From an uncultured Clostridia bacterium (GTDB taxonomy: Bacteria > Bacillota > Clostridia > Christensenellales > Aristaeellaceae): a stretch of 52,330 nt of DNA. The position numbers and the translations under genes were made by a program. The stretch lies in assembly GCA_947596085.1 (NCBI GenBank), contig CANQEW010000014.1:1-52330 (forward strand). The letters are read 5' to 3'. Under the pieces are notes generated by a model. That model saw only the letters and a program-made list of their open reading frames with translations. It searched no databases and was not told the DNA's origin. Of the stretch, positions 1-8,458 are shown piece by piece. Every line of letters begins with the position of its first letter. The first letter of the stretch is position 1.

Positions 1-91
1 TTTTGCAGCTACATTCTATCACTTGGCTCTCTGTTTTTCTTCCTCCTTCTGTTACCTATCTATTGTATCAAAACAATCTTTGGGAAAGAGG

Positions 92-148
92 CCAAAAGAA
101 GGGAGATTCTTAATGACCTCAGGTCCTTTGGAATCTCCCTTCTTTTGG
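92..148 (-). terminator. long inverted repeat after the transglutaminase gene
   Basis: An 18-bp perfect inverted repeat has arms at 92-109 and 131-148 and a 21-base loop that itself contains the palindrome GACCTCAGGTC. It starts 5 bp downstream of the stop of the minus-strand operon, so it is probably that operon's 3' hairpin. The sequence after it on the minus strand is pyrimidine-rich (CTCTTTCCC) but not a clean T run, so it may act in RNA stability or as a weak terminator. No gene is seen in bases 1-152. Confidence 0.5.
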
Positions 149-152
149 GACT

Positions 153-2552
153 CTACGGTATCGCCTCCGTGTCACCCAACCCTCGAATCATTCTCCTCGT
201 GTGGAAGCGCAGGCGCTCCGTGCGGCTCAGTCTACGCAACAGCAGCGCATAGGCCCTACGGCCGTCGCGCACCAGCGCAGCATTCGCCTTCTCCCCCGCG
301 TAGCGGCACCGCGCCACGCCCTTCGCAAACCGCAGATAGTCCGCATTGTCCAGCGCCTCCGCCACGCGCTCCGAAAACGCCACCGGCGTCTCCCCGCTCT
401 GCGGCGCAAAGCCCAGCTGATTCAACAGCGTCAGCGTCACCCGGTACAGCAGCAGCGCCGCCGCGTCCATGTCCTCCGGCCTCGCGGTCAGCGCAATCGG
501 GTCGGTCTCCCGCAGCCTCCGCCGCGTCCACCGCACGATCAGCCATCCCAGCGCCGCCAGCACCAGCAGGATCAGCAGTATCCAAAGCCACGCGCGGTGG
601 GAATCCCTCTCCGGCTCCTCCGGTGAATCCGCGTCCTCGCCCTCGGGCGGGAAGGAATCGTCGGAGTCACCCGAATCGTCCTCGGGCGGCGTCTCGCCAT
701 TCTCGGGCGTGGGGCTCGGCGCGCCGGGCTCCGGCGTGGCGGTTGTGCCCAACTCCGGTGATAGGCTGGGCGACGGCTCGTCCGGTTCGGGCGTCTGCCC
801 GCCGTCGGGGTCGGGGGGTATGGACTCGCCGTCGGATTCGCCCGCATCGCCCGCGCCGCCGTCGGAAGTGTTGTCCTCGTCCATGCCTCCGCCCGCGCCG
901 CCGTCGCCCTGCATCGAGCGGGCGCGCGCCGTGGGATCGAAGGCCACCCAGCCCATGCCGTTCAGGTACACCTCCACCCAGGCGTGGGCGTTCTCGCCGG
1001 TGACGATGGTCTCCCCGGAGGGATTGGCCTCCACCGCGTAACCCTCCACGTAGCGGGCGGGCAGCCCCGCGATGCGGCACATCACCGCCATGGCCGTGGC
1101 GAAGTAGCTGCAGTAGCCCTCCTTCGAATCCAGCAAGAACCATGAAACGAAGTCCGCGTTCCCCTCGGGATAGCCCGCATCGAGCGTGTAGCGATAGTTT
1201 CGCGCCAGATAATCCTGAATGGCAAACGCCTTCTCCGCCGCGTTGACGCTGTCCCGCGTCAACTCCACCGCCAGCGCGTACACGCGCGTGTCGATGTTCG
1301 GCGGCAGGGCGGTGTAGCTCTCGCGCGCCTCGTCGAAGCCCTCGTCCGCGGCGTCCGCGCGCGCCGCTGCCTCCGCGATCAGCGCCGCGTCGCTCGCGGG
1401 AACGCGCGCGCGCAGCGCGTAGCGATCGCCCGCGCGCACGTCGCGGGTCAGGAAGATCTCGCCCGCGGAGTTGTAGTACACCGCGTCCTGCAGGCCCATG
1501 TCGAACTCGGCGAGCTGGGCGGGCACGAACAGCGTGCTCGTGCCGCCCTCCAGCATCTCCACGGATGCCTCGCGCTCGACGAAGGCGTCGCTGCCGGCGC
1601 ACGCGTCCGCGTCGAACACCCGCGCGCGCACGCCCCGGTGGGTGAAGTCGTAGTAGAGGTAGCGGGCCTTGGTCTGGTCGTCGACCCAGGAGTAGCCCGT
1701 ATAGCTGCGCTTGATGGTGCCGCGCAGCAGCAGATCCGCGTCCGTCTCCACGCGCATCACCGCGTCGTCCGTGGGGTTCGCCGGGCCACCCAGCATGGAC
1801 ACCACGTCGTCCCCGATCATGCCCGCGCGGTCGTAGCCCTTCTCGCCGATGGAGAAGGCCATGCGCTCCTCGGTGAAGCGCACGTAGTCCTCCACCACCG
1901 CGCGCACGCGCTCGGCCAGCCGCTCCAGCGGCTCCCAGGTGACGCGCTCGCCCGGCGTGAGCGCCAGCGCCAGCGCCGCCAGCGCCGCCGCGGTCAGCAG
2001 CAGCGCCGGTGCCACGCCGTCGCGCCGCGCGTCCGAGGGCAGGCCGAAGGCCGCCACGCCCGCGATCAGGCCCGGCAGCGCCGTCCACAGCGAAATCTCC
2101 TCCCGCCGCGCCAGCGCGCAGATCACAGACGCGAGCAGCACCATCAGCGCGAACGGCGCGCCCGACGGCGCGCGCAGCAGTCCGGCGATCAGCAGCCCCA
2201 GCAGAAGCGCGCAGAGGAAGGCGACGCTCCCGCCCGCGCCGGAGAGCAGCGCGTCCAGATCGACGCCCTCCGCCCCCGCCAGCGCCCGCGCGAGCGCCGC
2301 GATGCGCGGAACGCACGTCGTCAGCAGCGCGCCGAAGAGCAGCGCCAGCGCAACGATCGCGCCGGCGCTCTGTAGCGCGCCACGCTTGAACAGCTGCACG
2401 CACGCCGCCGCGGCCAGCGCGATCAGATACACGCCCACCTGCGGGGCCGCGAAACCCATGGCGCGCGCGATCATCGTCGCGGAGCATCCGGTCATCAGCG
2501 CGGCGGTCAGGGCCGTACAAGCGGCCCGGAGCAGTCGGTTCGTTCGATCCAT
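153..2552 (-). CDS. membrane transglutaminase-like protein (TgpA type)
   Basis: About 799 residues. The N-terminal ~200 residues are a run of hydrophobic segments. An extracytoplasmic part follows, with a transglutaminase-like core whose Cys-His-Asp triad is visible (EGYCSYFATAM near residue 485, ENAHAWVEV near 527, FDPTARA near 543). A Pro/Asp/Glu/Ser-rich acidic linker, one membrane segment and a ~100-residue C-terminal DUF4129-like tail complete it. This is the standard architecture of proteins encoded with MoxR and DUF58. The substrate is unknown; family members act as membrane-bound cysteine peptidases or transglutaminases at the cell surface. Start chosen at ATG 2552, which has GAGG six bases upstream; ATG 2558 and TTG 2564 (overlapping the DUF58 stop) are alternatives. 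Last gene of the moxR operon. Confidence 0.88.
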   Translation of the reverse strand: MDRTNRLLRAACTALTAALMTGCSATMIARAMGFAAPQVGVYLIALAAAACVQLFKRGALQSAGAIVALALLFGALLTTCVPRIAALARALAGAEGVDLDALLSGAGGSVAFLCALLLGLLIAGLLRAPSGAPFALMVLLASVICALARREEISLWTALPGLIAGVAAFGLPSDARRDGVAPALLLTAAALAALALALTPGERVTWEPLERLAERVRAVVEDYVRFTEERMAFSIGEKGYDRAGMIGDDVVSMLGGPANPTDDAVMRVETDADLLLRGTIKRSYTGYSWVDDQTKARYLYYDFTHRGVRARVFDADACAGSDAFVEREASVEMLEGGTSTLFVPAQLAEFDMGLQDAVYYNSAGEIFLTRDVRAGDRYALRARVPASDAALIAEAAARADAADEGFDEARESYTALPPNIDTRVYALAVELTRDSVNAAEKAFAIQDYLARNYRYTLDAGYPEGNADFVSWFLLDSKEGYCSYFATAMAVMCRIAGLPARYVEGYAVEANPSGETIVTGENAHAWVEVYLNGMGWVAFDPTARARSMQGDGGAGGGMDEDNTSDGGAGDAGESDGESIPPDPDGGQTPEPDEPSPSLSPELGTTATPEPGAPSPTPENGETPPEDDSGDSDDSFPPEGEDADSPEEPERDSHRAWLWILLILLVLAALGWLIVRWTRRRLRETDPIALTARPEDMDAAALLLYRVTLTLLNQLGFAPQSGETPVAFSERVAEALDNADYLRFAKGVARCRYAGEKANAALVRDGRRAYALLLRRLSRTERLRFHTRRMIRGLGDTEAIP

Positions 2553-2560
2553 TTCCATCC

Positions 2561-3775
2561 TCAAACTTCAAATACGTCGTCCACGCCTTCGTCGCTCGCG
2601 GGGCGCGGCGGCGGGGGCGCCTCGACGGCCCAGGGATCGACGCGCTCGACGCTCGCCCCCGCCATCTTCAAGCGCTCCAGCATCTCCAGCGCCTCGTCCC
2701 GGGGCGCGTCGGTGGCCCAGATCAGCTTCACCTGCACGCCGCGCTGCTGCATGCGAATGGCGATGTCCACCGTGCGCGTGGTCAGCCGCGCGGTGGCGAG
2801 CACCGCGCCGCCGGTGCGCTGCATGCGCTGGAATACCAGCATCAGCACCTGCTCGTAGGGATTCGGGCAGTCAAATTCCGCGCGCATCAGCGCATCCGCG
2901 AAGCCCGGCAGGTCCGCCGCGCTCCGCCCGGCCAGCTCCCGGGGCCGCCTGGATTGCAGCGCCATGCGCACCGGGAATCCCGCCTCCAGCTGGGCCTTCA
3001 CCGCGCCCAGCGCCGCCTCGCAGATGGCGTCCTCCAGGGTGAGCTTCTGATCCTGCAATGCCGTGACCTCGCCCAGATCGGGAATCACCAGCGTGTCCGG
3101 ACGGGCGCTCTCCTCGAAGGTGCGCACCATCATCTCTCGCTTGCGCAGCGAGAGCTTCCAGTGCACCTTCTTGAGCTCGTCACCCTCGCGCCAGGCGCGC
3201 ACGTCCGAGGGCGAGGCCGCGTCTTCGGTGGCGCGGGAGCGGAACTCCGGCCCCACGTCTGAGGCCTTCAAAATCATCGGCGCGAGCTCCATCGGCCGGG
3301 GGCTGACCTCCACCCGCAGAAGCTTCGCGCCCGACCTGCGGGAAAACTCGAACAGCCCGAAGGGATCGGACGCGCGCAGGCGCGTCACGCCCACCTCGTA
3401 GCCGCCCCGGTGGGGGCAGCGGATCACATTGCGGAAGCTGCGCCTGGCGAACGGCGGCGCGCTCACGCGGATCTCCTGCCGGCCCATCGAGCCGCCGGGC
3501 ACGTCCAGGCAGAGCGTCAGGCTGCCCACCGGCAGCGGCGAGCGGTGCTCCACCGTCAATATCGTGATCAGCCGCTCGCCCCGCACCACGCGGGGCCGCA
3601 CGCCGCGCATGGTCACGCGCGCGCTCGCGAGCATCCACAGAACCGATGCGAGCGCGTAGACCACCATCAGCGCCAGCAGGATGCACAGCGCGTAGTACAC
3701 CCGCGTACCGGTGGCGAGGCCCGCCGAGAGCAGCGCCATCATCGCGGCGAGCACGCCCGCGAAGCGTCCGCTCAC
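2561..3775 (-). CDS. DUF58 domain protein
   Basis: 404 residues from a GTG start. Two hydrophobic segments lie in the first ~50 residues, then a beta-rich region, then the DUF58 signature at residues 191-209 (DVRAWREGDELKKVHWKLS), which matches the family R-x-Y/W-x-x-GD...W pattern. DUF58 proteins have a von Willebrand A-like fold and work with MoxR ATPases, probably in assembly or activation of envelope proteins. The start GTG at 3775 overlaps the moxR stop in a GTGA tetranucleotide, which signals translational coupling. The frame stays open upstream to about 3949, but that part lies inside moxR and is not family-like. It runs directly into the transglutaminase gene. Confidence 0.88.
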   Translation of the reverse strand: MSGRFAGVLAAMMALLSAGLATGTRVYYALCILLALMVVYALASVLWMLASARVTMRGVRPRVVRGERLITILTVEHRSPLPVGSLTLCLDVPGGSMGRQEIRVSAPPFARRSFRNVIRCPHRGGYEVGVTRLRASDPFGLFEFSRRSGAKLLRVEVSPRPMELAPMILKASDVGPEFRSRATEDAASPSDVRAWREGDELKKVHWKLSLRKREMMVRTFEESARPDTLVIPDLGEVTALQDQKLTLEDAICEAALGAVKAQLEAGFPVRMALQSRRPRELAGRSAADLPGFADALMRAEFDCPNPYEQVLMLVFQRMQRTGGAVLATARLTTRTVDIAIRMQQRGVQVKLIWATDAPRDEALEMLERLKMAGASVERVDPWAVEAPPPPRPASDEGVDDVFEV

Positions 3776-4719
3776 TTGACCTTCACCGGCACCTGCACGC
3801 TCCCGAGCAGGCCCTGCAGCACGCGCTCCGGCGTCATGCTGCGCATGCGCGCCTCGGGCGAGAGCACCAGGCGGTGCGTGAGCACCGGCGCGGCCATGCG
3901 CTGCACATCCTCGGGAATCACGTAATCCCTGCCCTCCAGCAGCGCGCACGCCTGCGCCGCGCGCAACAGCGAAATCGCCGCGCGGGTGGACACGCCCAGC
4001 TGCAGCGCGCCGTTGCGCCGGGACGCGGCCGCGAGGTTCGATACGTAAGCGCGCACCTCCCGCGACGAATGCACGCGCTCCACCTCCTGCTGCAGGCGCA
4101 GGATATCGGAGCTGGTGCAGATGGGCTTGAGCTCCTCGATGGGCCGCGCGCCCGTGGTGTAGCGCTCCAGAATATCTATTTCCTCCTCGGCGGAGGGATA
4201 GCCGATGGACACGCGCATGAAGAAGCGGTCCAGCTGGGCCTCCGGCAGCGGATAGGTGCCCACGAAGTCCACCGGATTCTGCGTCGCCAGCACGATGAAG
4301 GGCTGCGGCACCGGGTAGGTCGCGCCGTCCACGCTCACCTGCCCCTCCTCCATGACCTCCAGCAGCGAGCTCTGCGTCTTGGGCGAGGTGCGGTTGATCT
4401 CATCGGCCAGCACCACCTGGCTCATGATCATGCCCGGACGGTACTCCAGTTCGCCGGTCTTGAAGTTGGCCATGGAGAAGCCGGTGATGTCGGAGGGCGT
4501 CACGTCCGGCGTGAACTGAATGCGCTTGAAGGAGCAGTCCAGCGAGCGCGCCAGCGCGCTGGCCAGCGTGGTCTTGCCCACGCCCGGCACGTCCTCGATC
4601 AGCACGTGGCCGCGGCAGAGCAGCGCGATGGTCATCAGCTCCACCGCGCCCTCCTTGCCCACGATCACCTTTCCCACATTCTGCTTCAGCAACTGCGCGA
4701 ACCGCTGCGTAACCTGCAT
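3772..4719 (-). CDS. MoxR family AAA+ ATPase
   Basis: 315 residues, the usual MoxR length. Walker A is GVGKTT at residues 46-51 and Walker B is QVVLADEINR at 101-110; sensor regions follow (VLATQNPVDFVGTYPLPEAQ, with the Arg-rich LDRFF). MoxR ATPases are cytosolic chaperone-like AAA+ proteins that act with DUF58/VWA partners. First gene of a three-gene operon with DUF58 and the transglutaminase. The ATG is preceded by AAAGGAG. A promoter is readable about 100 bp upstream. Function is inferred from family and context only. Confidence 0.93.
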   Translation of the reverse strand: MQVTQRFAQLLKQNVGKVIVGKEGAVELMTIALLCRGHVLIEDVPGVGKTTLASALARSLDCSFKRIQFTPDVTPSDITGFSMANFKTGELEYRPGMIMSQVVLADEINRTSPKTQSSLLEVMEEGQVSVDGATYPVPQPFIVLATQNPVDFVGTYPLPEAQLDRFFMRVSIGYPSAEEEIDILERYTTGARPIEELKPICTSSDILRLQQEVERVHSSREVRAYVSNLAAASRRNGALQLGVSTRAAISLLRAAQACALLEGRDYVIPEDVQRMAAPVLTHRLVLSPEARMRSMTPERVLQGLLGSVQVPVKVK

Positions 4720-4819
4720 AGAATCGTATCTCCTTTGGCATATTCCCTACATTTGACGCGCAACGGCGGGGCATTTGTTCCATGCGCAGGAAAATCCTCC
4801 CGCAAATTGCACCAATTTT

Positions 4820-4848
4820 AGTATAGCGTTTTTTCCGTCGAATTACAA
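4820..4848 (-). promoter_or_regulatory. promoter of the moxR operon
   Basis: On the minus strand, TTGTAA (4848-4843) and TATACT (4825-4820) are separated by 17 bp, in the divergent gap between moxR and the acetyltransferase gene. This is a good sigma-A-like match. The predicted leader is about 95 nt. Confidence 0.6.
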
Positions 4849-4875
4849 GAAAATCCCCACAAGGCGGCGCATTTG

Positions 4876-4884
4876 TGCTATAAT
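4876..4884 (+). promoter_or_regulatory. extended -10 promoter of the acetyltransferase operon
   Basis: TGC followed by TATAAT (4879-4884) forms an extended -10 element about 35 bp before the start codon of the acetyltransferase. No convincing -35 box is seen at 16-18 bp spacing, which fits an extended -10 promoter. Confidence 0.55.
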
Positions 4885-4920
4885 ATTCATCGGAAAGTCT
4901 AAATTGAACGGAGCGGAACC

Positions 4921-5478
4921 ATGATACTGACAACGGCCCGATTGATCCTCCGCCCGTGGGCGGAGGCGGACGCGCAAAGCCTGTTCGAATACGCGCGCGA
5001 TCCCGAAGTCGGCCCAATTGCGGGGTGGCCTCCCCACAAAAGCGTCGAGGAGAGCCTGAACATCATTCGAAGCGTCCTCTCGGGGCCCGAATGCTACGCG
5101 ATTTGCGAGCGGGACAGCGGCCGGGCGATCGGCGCGGCGGAACTTCGGAGCGGCGAGCATACCGACCTGACCGAGCGCGGCGACGAGTGCGAGCTCGGCT
5201 ACTGGCTCGGCAAGCCCTTCTGGGGCAGGGGCTACATGCCCGAGGCGGCCGCGGAGCTCATTCGCCACGGATTCGAGGACTTGGGCATGGCCGCGATCTG
5301 GTGCGGCTACTACGAGGGAAACGACAAATCCCGGCGGGTGCAGGAGAAGCTGGGCTTCGTCTATCATCACCGCTGCGACGAGGTGCCGGTGCCGCAGATG
5401 AACGAAATCCGCATCGGCCACGTCAGCCGCTTGACCCGGGAACAGTGGCTGCAAAGAAAGGCCCCTTCGAAAGGCTGA
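4921..5478 (+). CDS. GNAT family N-acetyltransferase (RimJ/RimL-like)
   Basis: 185 residues. The N-terminus TTARLILRPWAEADA is typical of the RimJ/RimL-type GNAT subfamily. Motif A, the acetyl-CoA pyrophosphate-binding loop, is GKPFWGRGYMPEAA, and a C-terminal NDKSRRVQEKLGF segment matches the conserved N-x-x-S-x-x-V-x-E-K-x-G-F motif. It transfers acetyl from acetyl-CoA to an amine; the substrate (ribosomal protein N-terminus, small molecule or antibiotic) cannot be told. It lies 25 bp upstream of the NAD(P)HX repair gene with no terminator between, so it is probably co-transcribed. Confidence 0.88.
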   Translation: MILTTARLILRPWAEADAQSLFEYARDPEVGPIAGWPPHKSVEESLNIIRSVLSGPECYAICERDSGRAIGAAELRSGEHTDLTERGDECELGYWLGKPFWGRGYMPEAAAELIRHGFEDLGMAAIWCGYYEGNDKSRRVQEKLGFVYHHRCDEVPVPQMNEIRIGHVSRLTREQWLQRKAPSKG

Positions 5479-5503
5479 CGACGCGAAAAAGGAGGCGCCG
5501 CGC

Positions 5504-7000
5504 GTGCGCAAATTGATCGATCCCGAAATCATGCGAAATTCGGAGGCCGCATACTTCCGCGCCTCCGGCGTGCCCTCCATTAAGATCATGGAGCGCGCGG
5601 CGCGGGCCCTGGCGGACGCGGTTCTCGAGCGCTTCCCCGGGGCGCGGCGCGCGTTCGTCGCCTGCGGCCCCGGCGGCAACGGCGGGGACGGCTACGCCTG
5701 CGCCCGGCTGCTGCGCGACGCCGGGATGGACGCGCGCGTCTATCCCGCCGCCCCCGCGAAGTCTCCGGACGCGATCGCCAACGCCGCGCGCGCCCGGGAG
5801 CGCGGCGTTCCCTTCGGTGAAATCGGCGAGCGCGGCGAGGTTCCCGACCTCTGGATCGACTGCATCTATGGCACAGGCCTGTCCCGCGCGCCCTCGGGCG
5901 CGGCGGCGGAGCTGATCGAGCGCATGAACCGCGACCGCGCGGCGGGCACGCGCGTCGTCGCCGCCGACATCCCCTCGGGCCTGGATGGAAGGACGGGCGC
6001 GCGCTTCGCACCCTGCGCGGAGGCCGATTGCACCGTGGCCTTCCAGTACGCCAAGTGCGGCCACCTGCTCGGCGACGGCCTGGACGCCTGCGGCGAACGG
6101 ATCGTCGCGGACGTGGGCTTCCCCGAATCCGCGTTCCCGGACGACCTGCCCCGGCAGATCGAGCCGGGCGACCTGCAAAGCCTGTTCGCGCCCCGGCGGC
6201 GCAACATCCACAAGGGAAGCTGCGGCCACCTGCTGATCGTCGCGGGCTCCGTGGGCATGGCAGGCGCGGCGGCGCTGTGCACCCGCGCCGCGCTGCGAAG
6301 CGGGGTCGGCCTCGCGACGGTCGCGTGCCCCGCAAGCATCGTGCCCATCCTGCAAGCGCTCGCCCCCTGCGCCATGTGCCTGCCCCTGCCGGAGCAGGAC
6401 GGCGCAATCGCCCCGGAGGCGGTCGATCTGCTGCGCGCGGCGCTCGCGGGCAAGAGCGCCGCAGTGATCGGCTCCGGCCTCACCCGGCGCGCTCCGGCGG
6501 AGGCCGTGGCGGCGGTGCTGGAGAGCGGTCTCCCCGCCGTCATCGACGCGGACGCGCTGAACCTGATCTCCGAAACGCCCGCACTGCGGCCGCTGCTTCG
6601 ACCCCATCACGTGCTCACGCCCCACCCCGGCGAGGCCACGCGGCTGCTGGGCCGCCCCTGCGCCGATCCCATCGCGGACGCAAGGGCGCTGGCGAATCTC
6701 GGCGCGACGGCGGTGCTCAAGGGCGCGAGCCGCGTGATCGCGGACGCGAGGGAAACCTACGTCAGCGCCTCCGGCGCGCCGGGCATGGCGCGGGGCGGCT
6801 CAGGCGACGTGTACGCGGGCATCCTCGGCGCGCTGCTGGCGGAACAATCCGGGCGCACCCCCGCCCAGTCCGCCGCGGCCGCCTGCGAGCTGCACGGCCT
6901 GGCCGGCGAACTGGCCCAGGCGAAGTACGGCCCGCGCGCCATGAACTCCGCCGACCTGATCGAATTCCTGCCGGAGGCGTTCCGGCGGTGCACAAACTGA
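5504..7000 (+). CDS. nnr: bifunctional NAD(P)HX epimerase / ADP-dependent NAD(P)HX dehydratase
   Basis: 498 residues from a GTG start with AAAAAGGAGG upstream. The N-terminal ~210 residues are the epimerase domain (YjeF-N), with the glycine-rich CGPGGNGGDGYACARLL at 54-70. The C-terminal ~270 residues are the ribokinase-like dehydratase (NnrD), with KGSCGHLLIVAGS, HVLTPHPGEATRLLG and the nucleotide/catalytic motif GGSGDVYAGILGALL. The enzyme repairs hydrated NADH/NADPH: the epimerase interconverts the R and S forms and the dehydratase restores NAD(P)H using ADP. The domain order and length are the usual fused form. GSGD replaces the more common GTGD, and the catalytic Asp is kept. Confidence 0.95.
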   Translation: MRKLIDPEIMRNSEAAYFRASGVPSIKIMERAARALADAVLERFPGARRAFVACGPGGNGGDGYACARLLRDAGMDARVYPAAPAKSPDAIANAARARERGVPFGEIGERGEVPDLWIDCIYGTGLSRAPSGAAAELIERMNRDRAAGTRVVAADIPSGLDGRTGARFAPCAEADCTVAFQYAKCGHLLGDGLDACGERIVADVGFPESAFPDDLPRQIEPGDLQSLFAPRRRNIHKGSCGHLLIVAGSVGMAGAAALCTRAALRSGVGLATVACPASIVPILQALAPCAMCLPLPEQDGAIAPEAVDLLRAALAGKSAAVIGSGLTRRAPAEAVAAVLESGLPAVIDADALNLISETPALRPLLRPHHVLTPHPGEATRLLGRPCADPIADARALANLGATAVLKGASRVIADARETYVSASGAPGMARGGSGDVYAGILGALLAEQSGRTPAQSAAAACELHGLAGELAQAKYGPRAMNSADLIEFLPEAFRRCTN

Positions 7001-7323
7001 CGCCGCGCCATCCATCCAGCATACCTTCGCCCCCAGCGCGCCAGCAACCGGGATTCTCAAGGGTCAATGACCCTTGAGCGGGTCTGGGCAGCGCCCAGCG
7101 CAACCCCGTCCCCAGGCGGCCCGCCGCCCAACCTGCGCCCACCCAAAAGGCGGGCCGCCGCGGCGTTCCTTTGGCTTGGAAAGCGAACGCTTTCCAGGCC
7201 AAAGCAGCCGCCACAAACTCTCTATTTTAACATCACGTGTACAACAATCACGTGACAACCCCACCCACCGCGCGCCAAAGCGCTCGCGCAAAATCCATTC
7301 GGAAGGGAGGCGCTTCGCAAATC
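7001..7323 (+). other. hairpin-rich intergenic region
   Basis: No gene is seen. The stretch holds an 11-bp inverted repeat with a one-base loop (7056-7078), a GC-rich block with complementary GGCGGCCCGCC/GGCGGGCCGCC segments (about 7115-7160), a large hairpin (7169-7204), and a direct repeat of ATCACGTG (7232-7239 and 7247-7254, 15-bp period). The first hairpin lies 56 bp past the nnr stop. None has a clear T run. The CACGTG pair sits about 70 bp before the next gene and could be an operator. Confidence 0.45.
7169..7204. repeat. large intergenic hairpin
   Basis: An inverted repeat of 7 bp + 1 mismatch + 9 bp around an AA loop (CTTTGGC-t-TGGAAAGCG / CGCTTTCCA-g-GCCAAAG). It may be a terminator-like or repetitive extragenic palindrome. 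No second copy was seen in the window. Confidence 0.5.
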
Positions 7324-7812
7324 ATGTGGACCGAGGCCGGCCCTCTCCGCCAACTGCGCGCGATAGCTCGCGCGGCGCTGCCGCCCAAGGCGTTCCTCAA
7401 GCGCGACCGGAGCGACGCGCTGTTCGTCACCAACGCCCCCGCCTTTGCACCGGAGCTTCGCGCGGTCCCCGGCTTCGAAGCCGAACGGCGGGGAGAGCTG
7501 ATGTACCTCCTGCCCGAGGGAAGCTGGGTGCGGCGCTGGGAGCGGCGGTTTCGGCAGCCGCCGGACGCCCTCTGCGCAAGCCTCGCGCGCTTCCGGGACG
7601 CGCCGCCCGACCGGGAAAACCTCGCGCTGTTCGCCCGGGGCGCGAAGCTGCTGGACGGCCACGCAAGCCCCGAGGAACTCGCCGCCTGCGACCGCGCTGT
7701 GCGCCAGCGCGCCGCGCTTGCGCTGCGCGGCAGCTGCTGCGGCGGCGGGCTGTACGCCTGCGCGATCCTGCTGTCCATGCTCAACGATAAGGAAAGGAAG
7801 GCTGAAACATGA
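7324..7812 (+). CDS. uncharacterised protein upstream of an MBL hydrolase
   Basis: 162 residues from ATG 7324, which has GGGAGG 13 bases upstream; the same frame is open to 7237 but without a ribosome site. I do not recognise a family. The sequence is Arg/Ala-rich and probably soluble. A central PEGSWVRRWERRF segment looks like a basic helix, and the C-terminal third has a predicted helical stretch ending in a cysteine pair and a third cysteine (SCCGGGLYACAI). It overlaps the MBL hydrolase start by 4 bp (ATGA), which indicates co-translation. It is real by codon pattern, ribosome site and coupling; its role is unknown. Confidence 0.65.
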   Translation: MWTEAGPLRQLRAIARAALPPKAFLKRDRSDALFVTNAPAFAPELRAVPGFEAERRGELMYLLPEGSWVRRWERRFRQPPDALCASLARFRDAPPDRENLALFARGAKLLDGHASPEELAACDRAVRQRAALALRGSCCGGGLYACAILLSMLNDKERKAET

Positions 7813-8444
7813 AGCTGCAATACTACGGTCACTCCTGCTTCGCGCTGCGCTGCGCGGACGGAACGACGCTGGTGATCGACCCCTTCGACGAGACCATCCC
7901 CTACCCCGTGTGCACCGCCGCCTGCGACGCCGCACTGCTGACGCACGACCACTTCGATCACAATCACACCCAGTCGCTGACCGGCGACTTCCGCGTCATC
8001 CGCGAGGCGGGCGCGCACGAGGTGGGCCGCGCGAAGATCGCGGCGATCCCCAGCTTCCACGACGACGCGCGCGGCGCGAAGCGCGGCAGGAACCTGATCT
8101 ACCGCATCGACGCGGAGGGCCTGTCCATCGCGCATCTGGGCGATCTGGGCCACCTGCCGGACGCGGAGCAGATCGCCGCGCTCAAGGGGCTCGACCTGCT
8201 GCTGATCCCCGTGGGCGGGTACTACACCATCGACACCCCGCAGGCGGAACAGGTCATCGCCCTGCTCCAGCCGCGCTGCGCCGTGGCGATGCACTTCAAG
8301 GTGCACGCCGGCGATCCCAACCGCATCAGCACCGTCGAGCAATTCGCGCGGGACACGGGCGCGGTTCGGATGCCCCACATCATCGAAGTCACCCCCGAGA
8401 GCGTCGCAAAGCTCCCGGCGGCCATCGTCATGGACTACCAATAA
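7809..8444 (+). CDS. MBL-fold metal-dependent hydrolase (UlaG/UPF0173-like)
   Basis: 211 residues. The N-terminus (MKLQYYGHSCF) and the metal site (LLTHDHFDHN, HxHxDH) are typical of the small UPF0173/UlaG-like branch of the metallo-beta-lactamase fold; further ligand candidates are in LGDLGHLP and AMHFKVH. These enzymes bind two metal ions and hydrolyse phosphoesters, lactones or thioesters; the substrate is not inferable here. Second gene of a coupled trio: it overlaps the preceding gene by ATGA, and an HD-domain gene follows 14 bp later. Confidence 0.9.
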   Translation: MKLQYYGHSCFALRCADGTTLVIDPFDETIPYPVCTAACDAALLTHDHFDHNHTQSLTGDFRVIREAGAHEVGRAKIAAIPSFHDDARGAKRGRNLIYRIDAEGLSIAHLGDLGHLPDAEQIAALKGLDLLLIPVGGYYTIDTPQAEQVIALLQPRCAVAMHFKVHAGDPNRISTVEQFARDTGAVRMPHIIEVTPESVAKLPAAIVMDYQ

Positions 8445-8458
8445 AGGAGAGAGGAAAC

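Noticed and set aside
3776..3949. Upstream extension of the DUF58 frame into moxR
   Set aside because: The added residues are not family-like and lie fully inside moxR. The GTG at 3775 overlaps the moxR stop in the usual GTGA form.
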